Assembly: GCA_001929475.1 (NCBI GenBank)
Contig: LXFE01002012.1
Span: 1 to 54,560 of the forward strand
Direction of reading: 5' to 3'
Length of the DNA: 54,560 nt
Origin: Neolecta irregularis DAH-3
Lineage: Eukaryota; Ascomycota; Neolectomycetes; Neolectales; Neolectaceae
The notes under the pieces were generated by a model, which saw only the letters and a program-made list of their open reading frames with translations, did no database searches and had not been told where the DNA came from. Of the stretch, positions 1-11,282 are shown one piece after another. The position numbers and the translations under genes are program-made. How positions within the stretch are numbered: position 1 is the stretch's first letter; each line of letters starts with the position of its first letter.

Positions 1-204
1 TTTACGTTTTTTTTTGGCGAGGTGTCGCGTAAAGGGGGGTGTCGCTTAAATCGGTGTTGAGCTTAACCACTAGCACCTCTGACAACATCAAATTCAACTG
101 ATAAATTATTAGCTTTGTAAAAGTATCGCTATTATTCGCAGCAATTACTCAGGAAGTCTTGTCAACTCTCTGTTGTAGTGGCAACAGCTTTTTGCGTGTT
201 TCAA

Positions 205-921
205 ATGCACGATCTTAGCTCTCAATTCACTGCTCTAAGCATATCCTATATTTCCAAGAGAAATACGAAATCTCCAGCCTCTTTTCGAAAATCCCTAAAG
301 AAACTCAAGAGCAACAACTTCCACGCTCGACGCCTTGATAGATCTAACCATGCCAGCAATTTAGTCACTCCACATATTCCATTTCAGGCTGCATACATTC
401 ATATTCTTTCCAAAAGCCAACTGTCAGTGCTCTATAGCTTTAATCCAAAGGGGAAGGAAACAAAAGATCATCTTCATCAAAATGGTGAAATGTTCTCTCA
501 TCCAGTAACTGCATATATCTATCGCCAAGCAATCAAAGATATTACTGGTCGTTTGGCACCTGCTTGGGTCGTCAAATCAATTACATCTCAGCCCATTTTT
601 CATCAAAAAGAACAGATACTACGAGCTGCCATCATTCTTATCTCAAGACATTCGAAAGGGAATTATAAACTTGAATATCTCGTCTTCACCGCCGTTTTCA
701 TTTCAGCCAAACTCTTCAGTCCATCGCAGGAGTACCTGTCCATATCTTTGGACCTTTGGAGTAGAGTTACAAGGTCTAGCACAAAAACAATTTTTCGCTG
801 GGAAATAGCTTTCTTAAGAGACATAGATTGGAACCTACACATTTCAAGAGAGAAGTGGATTGTCTGGGAAGAATCATGGAAAAGATTGGAAAGCTATGCT
901 GAGCCATTACTGACGGGTTGA
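205..921 (+). CDS. cyclin-like protein, first copy
   Basis: Single open frame of 238 residues, starting at the first ATG (205); the frame is open upstream but has no earlier ATG. The C-terminal half looks like a cyclin box: a helical stretch beginning AYIYRQAIKDITGR, then a hydrophobic core (LEYLVFTAVFISAKLFSP) and a closing FLRDIDWNLHISREKW. The last segment matches the minus-strand gene at 35898-36632 (LKMIDWRVDISRYEWDRW) in spacing and tryptophan positions, so the two are paralogs. Cyclins activate a partner CDK; the partner and cell-cycle role cannot be read here. The N-terminal 90 residues are basic, Ser-rich and low in recognisable motifs. No intron was needed, unlike most genes in the window. 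Cyclin assignment is by pattern only. Confidence 0.6.
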   Translation: MHDLSSQFTALSISYISKRNTKSPASFRKSLKKLKSNNFHARRLDRSNHASNLVTPHIPFQAAYIHILSKSQLSVLYSFNPKGKETKDHLHQNGEMFSHPVTAYIYRQAIKDITGRLAPAWVVKSITSQPIFHQKEQILRAAIILISRHSKGNYKLEYLVFTAVFISAKLFSPSQEYLSISLDLWSRVTRSSTKTIFRWEIAFLRDIDWNLHISREKWIVWEESWKRLESYAEPLLTG

Positions 922-1412
922 AAGTTTTGTGTCAAGTTGATGCCGGCTGATGATGACGTCTAAGAAGACAAAGCTGCTTGTATTGAGTCAATTCCGTATC
1001 TTGAGTAAAATCAAATCCTACCTGTATCGTTTAAGCCGGTGATTAAATTTGCTGATATTTCGCCAGTATTTTTGTGTATTTCATTTCATCCAAATTTTAG
1101 AGAGTTCCGGTACTGATAGAAAACCACGAGGTTGAGACTACAAGAACCAGTCTATAATTTAACCTCTAAGGATTTATGATATATATGTATACCGATAATA
1201 TACATACTTGCTGCGTCCCTTATAGGTCCTATATTTGCTGCTCCTGTATTAATTTGATCTATACATCTCTCTACACAAATACCTCCCTCTTTATTCCTAT
1301 ACCTTGTTAATATATTATACAATTGTGAGATTGTAAACCTATAGACAGTCAACTTTATCGCTATCTTTGAACACTGGAAGACAACTGTGACGAAGTAATC
1401 GAAACTCTAACT
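922..1412. other. intergenic, no gene seen
   Basis: About 490 bases between the cyclin-like gene and Sgf73. A 66-codon minus-strand frame at 1152-1352 has no recognisable motif. I see no RNA gene and no clear repeat. Confidence 0.5.
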
Positions 1413-2468
1413 ATGTCTGACCTACCCGATTATGTCTATTGCGACAATTGTCAAAAGCCTTTTATGCGAAGCGCAATGATTCTTCATACGCCTACATGTC
1501 AAAAACCATCAAAAGCAGAATCAGTCGGAAAGTCACCTGTCAAGGTTGATGATGACAAAGAAATGTCTCGATCAGATTCAAAAGGTTCCAACATGAAGAG
1601 GAAATTTTCTCAAGGTATGTACAGTCAATCGAAAACGAGATTTACTTGAGGCTCAGATTCGATTGCATCATCGTCAGCTCCGCCTAAAAAACATCCCTCT
1701 GGATCCAATCTTGCAACTGCACGCAAAGCCCCACAAGAGAAAGATGACAAGAAGGAGGAGTTCAAGAAAGAGAGGAAAGAGATTGAACAAAAGCTCATTG
1801 CTGAGAAGACTAAAAAGAAAAAAGCCAAGAAGTCGGCTCCCACAAAGCCTAAGGGTATTACTACTATTAGAAAACTACGCTGAATTTGTTATAGAGAAAG
1901 GACCAGTTGATGTTGAACGTCAATGCGGTGTTCCTTTACCGGCAGGGGGGATGTGTGCGCGATCTCTTACGTGCAAGACACATTCGATGGGAGCAAAACG
2001 GGCTGTCATGGGACGGTCCATGCCTTACGATCAACTGCTTGCTCAGTATCAGCGTAAGAACCAAGCTAAGCAAGCTGCTATCGCAAGTAATTCATATTCT
2101 CTGGTCTTCACATTCTGACACAGCAAGATGCGAGTAGACCGCCTCCAGTGCCAGTATTCGATGAATATGAATCTGCACCTCAGGCTGTTGATTCTGACGA
2201 CGAGGTCGCGCTAGTGATGGAGGCTATAGCAAAATCTAACGCTAAACCCCTTGAACGGAAGGTTATTGTTCCTGTACGGCGCAGACGAAATTTCTTTAGA
2301 ACAAGAGAAATGTTTGCTGGAGCAATGAGCCTTCAAAGCAACACTGTACAGTCTACACTATTTGCACAATTTATACCGTTCACGATGAATAAAATTGATC
2401 CGAACGCACAAGCCACGAAGGGCGGCTCTCAGTCACAGACAAACGGGACTAAAACCGAAGGAAAATAA
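1413..2468 (+). CDS. sgf73: SAGA subunit Sgf73 (ataxin-7 family)
   Basis: Four exons, 1413-1614, 1657-1854, 1895-2086 and 2128-2468, join in phase to 310 residues. Sgf73 anchors the histone H2B deubiquitinase module to the SAGA coactivator in the nucleus. Near the N terminus a C-C-H-C zinc finger is visible ([10 protein letters not shown]...HTPTC, about residues 8-29). The SCA7 domain follows in exon 3, with [20 protein letters not shown] and then [20 protein letters not shown], the family's most conserved block. A Lys/Glu-rich coiled stretch separates them. The third intron must end at a CAAG acceptor (2127), because using the CAG four bases earlier gives a stop after three codons. The 3-prime exon has no recognised domain. 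Confidence 0.9.
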
Positions 2469-2706
2469 GGAGGTCATTTGGGTCTTGGTGTTCTTCATTG
2501 CATTTTCGAACCTTGTGTACAATATGGCATGCCTTTTGTAGTTAATATATGTAACACCGTCCCTCGAGGAGAGTCTAATCATTCAAGTTCGAAAAATTGG
2601 GGTGTTTGTTTACCTTTCCACTGGAAAATCCCATTCTTCAACTAAACACCATCCATCTCCATTCAAGTTGTTACATATTTCCATCACCTTCTACGGCTTC
2701 CTAAAT

Positions 2707-4042
2707 ATGTCAGTCCGATCCCTTGAATCGCGCCTAAAGAATTTGACGGTCGATGAAAATGGCCCTGTAAAGACTGTCCAGCATTCGAAAATCCAGCAGC
2801 AGCAGCCTGCTCGGGTTTGTCACCTCGGTTTAATCAACCGACTAATCATCTGTATAGCCCCAATCAACCCGCCATCCTCTGCTTAAACTTGCAATTCACA
2901 ATCAATCTCAAGCAGCCCATATCACCTCCGTTAATGCATCACAAAAGACCCAATGGCGATCCTCGCAGGTACCCCTTACGCAGAAAAGCCCGAATACTAG
3001 ATCTCAGAAAAAAAGGCCGGAAGACCCAGATAATGAGAGATCAGTGTCTTCTGCACCAAACGAGTATCATTTGAGTATGTTTGAAATTGGAAAACCTCTC
3101 GGAAAGGGAAAATTTGGGAGAGTATATCTAGCCCAGGAACGACGATCCGGTTTCATCTGTGCTTTGAAAGTCCTCTATAAGAATGAATTGATGCAGAGTA
3201 AAGTCGAAAAGCAAGTTCGAAGAGAAATAGAAATTCAGTCCAACCTCCGGTGATTGAACACCTGAATTGACTTTACTGATTAGTTTCTAGGCACCCGAAT
3301 ATTCTTCGGCTATACGGTCACTTTCACGACGATAAGAGAGTCTTTCTCATTTTGGAGTTTGCTGGCCAGGGTGAATTATACAAAATTCTTCGAAAGAAAA
3401 GGCGATTCTCCGAGCAGATTGCTGCAAGTGTATGCAATGGTGCTGCGGAGGATTTAGCTTATATTTTCTAGTATATCTTTCAAATGGCCAATGCTTTATC
3501 CTATCTTCATAAGAAACACGTTATTCATCGAGATATCAAGCCTGAAAATATTCTCGTGGGTCTCAATGGCGAAATCAAGATCTCTGATTTTGGATGGAGT
3601 GTTCATGCCCCAAACTCTCGGTATTTTGATTCTGGTAGTGGAAAGCATTAATAGATCAGGAGGAATACTCTCTGCGGAACCCTCGACTATCTCCCGCCAG
3701 AAATGGTCGAAGGGCGAGAGCACAATGACAAGGTTGATCTTTGGTCTCTCGGTGTTCTGGCGTACGAATTTCTCGTAGGAAACCCGCCGTTTGAAGACCT
3801 TGCTGGGCACAATGCCACGTACAAGCGCATTGCAAAGGTTGATTTACGCATACCAGACTTTGTCAGTCCGGAAGCTAAAGATTTAATTACGAAAGTATAT
3901 TATTTACAGAGTATTTATCTATTGACCAAGCTAGTTACTTCAACATAATCCGGAGAAAAGACTTGCTCTCGATCAGATAGCCTTTCACCCATGGATCATT
4001 AAGCATAGAGAAGCCATGGCAAAAAGACTCTCCGAGCATTAA
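2707..4042 (+). CDS. ark1: Aurora kinase (Ipl1/Ark1)
   Basis: Six exons (2707-2814, 2858-3249, 3291-3429, 3472-3620, 3660-3894, 3935-4042) join to 376 residues. The N-terminal 110 residues are basic and unstructured. The kinase domain runs from about residue 111 ([18 protein letters not shown]) to near the end. Visible landmarks are the ATP lysine in [20 protein letters not shown], the Aurora-type activation loop [15 protein letters not shown] and the closing [17 protein letters not shown]. Aurora is the catalytic subunit of the chromosomal passenger complex and corrects kinetochore-microtubule attachment. The activation-loop threonine is retained, so the enzyme should be active. Start chosen as the first ATG giving a continuous spliced frame. 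The extreme N terminus and the first intron (2815-2857) are the least certain parts. Confidence 0.93.
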
Positions 4043-5348
4043 GATACGGCATCTCTCTTTTCATCATTGTGAGCATTGGGTTATAATGTGTTGGTATTCA
4101 CAAATAATGAAGCTTTGTCTACTTGTTTGAGTTATCCCGTATATAATCAACGCAGATGCTTTGCATATTGAAATATCGAGATCTCCATGCTGAATGCCAT
4201 CTGCCAGGCGGAGATGGTATTGTCACTCATTGGAGGTGTAAATTGCCGAACACATCAACTTGATTCAAGTGTTTCCTGAACCTGAACTAGCATACAGCAT
4301 TATACTCTCAATCTTAGACTGGGCAGTCAACACACTTCAGGTGAGTATACTCTCGGTTCAAGTACATTGGTATCTTATGATACACCGTCCTTCCAATTGG
4401 ATATGGACAAAGAATACTTACCATGTAAATATATGCCGCTCCCCCTGCTGTTGATCATTCTCTGCTATTAATCTATACAGAGATGCATGAAGATTGTGCT
4501 CTTAAACCCATAATTACGCATCATGGAATAGACTAAGTGACCATTCTTTTTGAGGAACTGTTAGTTATTGCCATCAACAGAGAGGATATTAGGGTCAATA
4601 TCTTAGAAAGGTAAATGAGCAGTCAGTCCGGAAAAGTCAAACTTTTCTCAAGTGCTTATATTTTGTCAAGAACTGAATATTCAATTCCGGGACTGTGTTT
4701 CGCAGGACTGTGTTTCGACAAAGTCCTGCAGAACGATTCATAAAAAATCTAAATGACACAAATGACAGAAGAAGAAACTAGAATGAAGCGCTTGACTGAC
4801 ATAATCATCGAGATGTCGGGGGATAACACAGAATGTCACCCAAGACCCAGTTTGAAAAGTTTGGATTGCAGAAAGATAATTTCTTTTTTTAAAAATTGGT
4901 TTATGATAGACGGTATCTCAGATTTTAAACACGAGGACAGGGATATATTATCCCATAAGCCCTTGCCTGTCTTTGCCACCGTGAGAGTTGAAGAATGAGC
5001 CTGTTAAGCGAGACCTTCTATTTCATTTTCGGATTTGAGATCATCGAAGCATGCGGTATGTTTGCAGCCCATATATTGCACAGCCTTGACCAAACGTCAG
5101 ACACAATGTATTATTTCCATTTGAGGTAGGCTTCGAGATTGTACTCTCATAATCAGGATCAGAAGAGACTCTCGAATCCTCGATTCACCATATTTGTGCA
5201 AACTCTGTGATATGATTCCGAGCGGGTGACAAGAGAAATGCGACAAATGAGTTTTTCCAAAGTTACCGGAGCCTAAACGAAAGAGTGTACAGGCTAAATT
5301 CAGAGTTTGATCTTTTGTTTTCTTTATAGCACGCCGCCTCATGCTTTG
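4043..5348. other. intergenic, short unassigned frames only
   Basis: About 1.3 kb between Aurora kinase and Atp23. It holds an 81-codon plus-strand frame from ATG 4753 to 4998 with no family match and no signal peptide, and a few overlapping short frames. An imperfect hairpin lies at 4702-4729 (8-bp arms GCAGGACT and AGTCCTGC) beside a direct repeat of GGACTGTGTTTCG. I see no RNA gene here. Confidence 0.4.
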
Positions 5349-6213
5349 CTAATAGATTTCGTCAAACGGCCTTGTATCGTGGAAGCAGGAATCAAAGACT
5401 TGTTCAATGGTCCGAGAAGCCTCTTCGTCAGACTTACAATTAGGGTTGTTTCTGAGGGCTTGAAAAGCTCTCCGTTTCACGCAATTCTGTTCTCTTGTTA
5501 ATATAATTCATTTGTTCAGTCGTGCCTGATGCTGCTTCACAAAGCTCACCTGTTTTCGTTCGAAAAACTCCCGCGACCATTTACATTCCCCACTTAGCGT
5601 CATGGCACGGATCTATTTTTGTCAAGGTTACTCGTTATCGGCAATTTAAATACCTCCGAACAAGCATGATGCTTTAAATTCCCCCAGTCTACGTGAAATC
5701 GACACATGTCATATACATGCATCATTTCGTGAACAAGGGTATCTTCCATATGCCTTTTCCCGAATATTTTATTCTGGCATAAGACTATTCCAGCCTGCGG
5801 AACGATCCCCCCAGCCTGACGTCCAGCGCACGGGACACATTTAAGTCTATCAAGCGTAATTGGACATTGAATTCTGTCAAGATTCTGCATCATAAAGATT
5901 ACGGCGGGGGCTAGGGGTATTAGTATATTAGCAGAGAGGTCTCCGCACAAGTTTTGAGAGCTTGATTTCTCCATTTTTCGCAGCGCTCCTTTTTTGCAAA
6001 ATAGAATTTCCTGTCGGCAAATTCCTGATATTCCTGCTTCTCTGCTTCTGTCAAGCCGATATTGAGAAGGTATTTGAACGATTTTGTCCAATAGTTGAAA
6101 TCTGCCTGTTCTTGGGGTGTCACTGGCTTTGGTACAAAGCGATCATCGGTGGTCTCCGGTGATTGCGGTGCATGCGGTTCGTCAGTGAATGGCGCGGGGT
6201 CCGCTATGGACAT
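5349..6213 (-). CDS. atp23: mitochondrial inner membrane protease Atp23
   Basis: Four exons (6213-5949, 5910-5654, 5612-5526, 5486-5349) give 248 residues. Atp23 is a zinc metalloprotease of the mitochondrial intermembrane space that matures Atp6 and helps assemble the ATP synthase Fo part; it also degrades lipid-transfer proteins. The HExxH motif is HEMMH, followed by VYDMCRFHVDW and KHHACSEIRA. The C terminus carries family-specific CVKRRA, NPNC and DTRPFDEIY. Intron 3 is unusual: keeping the conserved block (VSFVKQHQ before NCVKRRA) needs a GC donor, CAG|GCACGA at 5525. A canonical GTGAGC donor 24 bases upstream (5549) also stays in frame and would drop eight residues to 240. Both forms could be made. 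Confidence 0.9.
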
Positions 6214-7043
6214 TTCTCTATAGAGTTTCGCTGATATATGTAGTCGTTGAAGTTTGTGGTTGTGATGAAGAAAACATAATTACAATAAAAATAGGTTTAT
6301 CTCATTTTAACTTCTCCCTGTCGGCATATTGGATATTCGATTGAGATGAGGCTCTTCCTCATCAAATAATATTTTCTTTGCTTACTAGGCCGGTATATAA
6401 TTAAACAGAATGATAAATAATCATTCTATTGCTTTTCTGAAATGACGCAGGCTGGGACTGAGCAGACGATAGCTTCTCAATATCTTCACGTCGCCTAGTA
6501 ATTCCAGAGATTGCTGCTATAGGAGTTTCTTTAATTTTCCGATGATGCGATATGAAACGACAGAGCCTGAACTGGATCTGCTCTTATAACGTGGACAGGG
6601 AGTGAAATTGTGTGTAACAAGCTCCAAGTCCTATCATCTCAAACAACTCCTGAATTCGACGGAGAGGGTAGACTTGGAATCGATGAAAGAGTGATAGTAA
6701 ACCCATAAAAACAAGTGGCTTCGTCTTGAATAATCTGTACACTGCATCATTACTAGTTCAACAATGGAATTGTTGGGAAATTATTGCCCTGAAACTGTAC
6801 TTATAATAACGGAAAATGATACTGGGCACTGGAAGGTAATTTGTCACATTAACAGGGCAAAATAACATGCTTTGAAATCAAAAATACGAATTTTGAAAAT
6901 ATTTATTATAAAATCAACATCTAAACAATGTCGCCGATGTAAGTCTAACTAAATGGAATTGCCTATGCGTTGTCAATAATCTCCTTACTAATATAGGAAA
7001 AAATACTGTATTCGACCCACATAATAGTCATTAGTGGATCAAG
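6214..7043. other. intergenic, no gene seen
   Basis: AT-rich stretch of about 830 bases between the start of Atp23 and the 3-prime end of the LysM gene. No open frame or RNA gene I can support. Confidence 0.5.
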
Positions 7044-7953
7044 TCAAGAACATGGGAAGTAGAGGACTTGACCCGCAAGTATGGATCCCCAGTCCTTGAT
7101 ACCCTTGTTCATCGAAAGAAATAATTGTTCATGGATAAAGACACCAAGAGTGTTCGCGATATTCAGGACAGTATCGCCTAGGAAGTTACTCCCTGTGATC
7201 CGCAAACATTGACACACCCTGTACGGCAGTATACTTTTGACGGCAAGGTGAGCATGGCAAGTATATCAGTTCATCCGGGGTAATGAAATTCCAGTTTTTG
7301 ACGTCCGGGTTGTATACATAAAAGTCAAATTCATTGATTGCGACATAACGGCTTTCGGCAATTGCTATGACGCCATCACCTAGAATTTAGTATTCTCGTT
7401 TTAGATTATGCCACCTACCATGTTTCACTTTGTAACCCTGAAGACACGGCGAGCATGGAAGGTTGATAACTTGGCCCACGCTGACGAACTTCCAATTGTG
7501 CACAGTTGGGTTCAATAAGGAAAATAACAACTGATCGATTGGAATACGAAACAACTGGTGAATACTGAAGACATTATCATCTAGCACATCAGCGTCCTTG
7601 TTCCGCAAGATATTGACTTACTTTGCTGGACAGTGTAATTCTGGGTACAGATTGATGGTGTGACAACAGGAGCAGGGCTGGAGCAGGGGAAATTCAATAC
7701 CTGTCCTGGAATAATATTGTTCCAGTCTGGTACGGTTGGATTGAGGCTTGTGAATTCGTCGTGAGAATTTGTTAACCCAAGTGCAGCGGTAATGATAGTA
7801 ACAGTTTCACCTAAGCTTTAGTCTCTTAAACCATCAAGATATTGGCTCACCCTGCTTTACAGTGACCTCTTGCGTACAGTTTAAGGAAGAAGCGTTCGAA
7901 TCAGCAGTAGTCAATGTGAAGAAAAGCGCAAGGAGACAAAGTAGGAACCGCAT
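7044..7953 (-). CDS. secreted protein with four LysM domains
   Basis: Five exons (7953-7851, 7810-7622, 7580-7419, 7379-7218, 7177-7044) encode 249 residues. A clean signal peptide opens it (MRFLLCLLALFFTLTTADS). Four LysM modules follow, at roughly residues 29-76, 90-139, 145-193 and 199-248, each beginning like YTVQQNDNVFSI or YTAVQGDTVLNIA and ending in an NFPC, NLPC, YLPC or YFPC box. LysM domains bind chitin or chitin oligomers. Secreted fungal proteins of this plan shield hyphae or mask chitin from hosts, but a wall-remodelling role is equally possible. No catalytic domain is present. Every intron falls at the same phase-1 position inside a LysM module, so the gene grew by exon duplication. 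The start is the only ATG ahead of the signal peptide. Confidence 0.9.
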
Positions 7954-9527
7954 AGTGGTGCTCTCTCATAGAGCTGGCAGGAGCTCTTTATATACCGGAG
8001 CATTGTCATGTTTGTTTTCTCTTTAAAAGACGAGGCTGAGTTCGGGGACACGCTCTTCCGACGATTAGGCAAGTTTAGTGCTTAAAAAGACGCGCTATGC
8101 CAGTAGTTGGCAAAGTTACTATAAGGATGCTCGAGCCGCTTTATGACTCAATCGAGGCTGGGAGAATAAAGCGGACTAATAGTTTCCGTGGCGAGGCAAA
8201 TAGTGTCCGCGCCGGTAAATGGCATCTAGACAAGCAAAGTACAAGATGAGTACACAGCTTGCTCTATGGCCCTGCATAATGAACCCTGCAGTTGTTTCTG
8301 ATTCGGTTTCTCCATTTGCTAGTCCCTGCTTCGGAATCGGCCGTTATTTTGCCAACAATCACTCTTGCCATCTGGCATCTGCATTTAAGCCCGACAAAGC
8401 CTGTTTGAACCTGTTCAGAAGCGATAGTTTCTTAAATTAACTGGTGTTTTCCCGTCTGAACCTGTTCAGAAGCGATCGTTTGGTCAATCGGTTGGTATTT
8501 TTGTTGGCTTCTTTCTAATTGGTCCGCAATCAATCTTCGCCCTTGGGATTACCTCCGCCTAAGGACTGCTTACTAAAGTATGTGTGAGCGTTAGGTGTCC
8601 GGACTTACCGCTCAGGAGGCTTAGGTTGAAGAATACGATAGTAAACCCTTTGATACAGGCAACTACGGATGGTATTGCTTCTGTTCCTGCCTGGTCGCTA
8701 GTCAAGCTAGGCGCTACTTATATACTATAAAGAATGGGCGTGACGTCTCCTCTGATATCCGGTGCCTCTCCCTCAGACACCTTGGGTGGCAACGATTGTG
8801 ACAGCCCAACCTTTGCTTGTGGTACTGCTTGCCATCGTCGGTCCCCTTTGTCTGGAGTCTCCGTCCCCGGGTCGAACCCGATGGGAGAGCCTTGGTGGTT
8901 TTGGCTGGGGTATACCAGTGCCTTCTGATCATAGGGCACTATTGCGTCCCCCACACTTGCCTTCGTTCACTGACAACACAATTACGGCCTGTGTAACGCG
9001 CCCGCAAACTTCTTTTTTCAATTGGTTACTTTACTTTTGCCAAACTTGAGTACATATACTAGGTTAAAAGGCTTGCGCTAATGCCGTGGTGTTAGTGCGA
9101 GGCTCTTCGATCTTTCAAAGTGGGGGTTTATTTTTCTATTTTGGAATGGGATAATCAATAGAGTCAATATTCTTGCCACCTTTCACCATGTTAAACAAAC
9201 TGGAGACAAGTCAGCCGACGGGTTTATTTGTGATATTCCTCGTGCAGCTTTTGCTCATTTTCTACACTTATCACTACCCAGATGAACGTAAAGCATAGCC
9301 CTTTTGAGTTGGCATTACAAATTGTCTAATTCCCATTTATTATATGAGTCTCAGGTTATTTCGGATTATTTGATATAATGTATGCATATATCGCACATGT
9401 TAATTTGAAATCGCTATGAAGTTGACTCGACAGACTATTCTTGAGATCTTGTTCCTTTTTTGGCCTTCTCCCAAAATATATCCGACAAACCAGAGTGGCG
9501 GCTTCGTACGAGAAGCAAAGACGAAAA
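7954..9527. other. intergenic with short tandem repeat and GC-richer island
   Basis: About 1.6 kb between the LysM gene and glutamate 5-kinase. It includes a 20-bp direct repeat (8406-8425 and 8457-8476, ending in GCGAT) inside a decayed 51-bp tandem unit. It also includes a GC-richer patch at about 8715-8980, preceded by the TATA-like TATATACTATAAA; short frames are open on both strands there. None of these frames shows a family motif, so I call no gene. Confidence 0.4.
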
Positions 9528-10961
9528 ATGAAGGCTGCGAAAAAATCTCTAGTTATAGTTATTAAACTAGGTAATTGTGTCTGGATAGCCACCACTTGAC
9601 AATTGAAGGAACATCTTCAATCTGCGATGAGACAAGTCATGCACCCCTTATTTCGAATCTTTCGAATATAGTTGAAACTGTTGTCAAATTGAGAAAAGAA
9701 GGACACAAGGTAGTGATTGTGTCATCAGGAGGGATTGGAATGGGTCTGCGAAGAATGGATCTCGATAAGAGACCAAAGAGACTGCCCGCTGTACAGGTAG
9801 AATGTAGCAACCTTGAAAGACTGGTCTAACTTTACAAGGCAATCGCAGCTATCGGGCAATCACGATTAATGGCTTTATACGATGATCTATTCGAACACCT
9901 AAGACAACCAGTTGCTCAAATACTGTTGACCAGAAACGACATAGCCGATGTATTCTCATTACCGCACTTCACAGCTGATCAATAAAGAGAACACAATATC
10001 TCAATGCCGCAAACACGCTTAATGAACTCTTGCAAATGGGAGTTGTCCCGATCGTTAACGAAAACGATACAATTGCGGTCAGTGTATGAATATGCATTGT
10101 TGAGATTTTTTGACCACTAGGAAATCAAATTTGGCGATAATGATACGCTATCTGCACTCACCTCCGGAATGGTCAACGCTGATTATCTCTTTCTGATGAC
10201 AGATGTTGATTGTTTGTATACTTCAAATCCCAGAAAAGATCCCAATGCGAAGCCCATTCAAGTTGTTCATGACATCAGTCAACTGAAAGCTGACGGTTTG
10301 CCTTCTATAACCGCTACAAAGCTGACGTACAGTAACTTCGTCCGGAAGTCGTGTAGGAACTGGAGGAATGGTCACGAAAATCATTGCTGCAGAATTGGCA
10401 ACGTCAGTAGGAGTTACAACGGTCATTGCACGAGGCTCAGAGCCGCAAAACATCTTCGAAATAGTCGACTACATTTCTAAGCAAAGTTCAAGGCCAGATG
10501 TACCATTAGCAGTGGAACCAAATTTCGTAGGAGAACCACCTTTACATACATGCTTCGTTCCAAAGCCCAAGAGTATTGGCGATCGAGGTTTCTGGTTAAG
10601 TCATGGCCTTTCTCCTCGTGGAAAGATATTTGTCGATAAAGGCGCTTACCATGCATTATCAAGAACTGAAAGAGCCGCTTTACTTCCTTCTGGAATACTT
10701 CAGGTTGAGGGTTCGTTTTCCGCTCAACAAGCAGTTGATCTGTTCGTTTCTCGACGACTAGAAAATGGGAATGTCGAACCTTTAAATCCAATTTCGTTTG
10801 GGAGAGCATTGGTCAATTATTCTTCGATTGAGATCAACAAAATAAAGGGATTGAAAAGTTCTTTGATTGAGAGTGTGCTCTCCTATGCAGATAGTGATTG
10901 TGTTGCATATCGTGAGAATATTGCAATTAAAAATATTTTTCCTTTGGATGAAATAACCTAG
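9528..10961 (+). CDS. pro1: glutamate 5-kinase (first step of proline synthesis)
   Basis: Six exons (9528-9570, 9609-9796, 9839-9949, 9988-10077, 10121-10295, 10333-10961) give 411 residues. The enzyme phosphorylates glutamate to gamma-glutamyl phosphate in the cytosol. The amino-acid kinase fold is marked by [12 protein letters not shown] at the start, [45 protein letters not shown] and the [15 protein letters not shown] loop. The C-terminal 110 residues form the PUA domain common to glutamate 5-kinases (from about [16 protein letters not shown]). The usual alanine of VSSGAIG is a second glycine here. Start: the ATG at 9528 places [11 protein letters not shown] at the expected distance. P5C reductase, the last enzyme of the pathway, is encoded 15 kb away at 25639. 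Confidence 0.93.
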
Positions 10962-11282
10962 TAAATCCCCGGTGTTTGGGATTTTTATCCAAGGTGTTTG
11001 GTAAAGATAGCATGAATAGTAACTACTCCAAAAATACAGACTGGTCATCTCAATTAACGGACTATATAGAGCTATTTCTGAACGGAAAAGAATGTTATTC
11101 GAGAGTAGTCTAGAACAAAACACATATACATACACGTATGCAACCACTGGTTGAGATCCCGTCAGTTACAACCCGTTGTAAGATTCGCTAGACTGGAAGA
11201 TATCGAGTGTGCTTTTAGTATACGAGAAAAGGGGAAGACAACCTCCGTCTTATAAATGCTGATGAAAGGAAATGAATAATTT
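10962..11282. other. convergent intergenic spacer
   Basis: About 320 bases between the 3-prime ends of glutamate 5-kinase (+) and the pinin-like gene (-). Nothing recognisable beyond AT-rich UTR-like sequence. Confidence 0.5.

Noticed and set aside
8700..8960. tRNA-like GGTTCGACCC element on the minus strand
   Set aside because: The T arm does not pair with a seven-base loop and no acceptor stem or anticodon arm can be formed around it.
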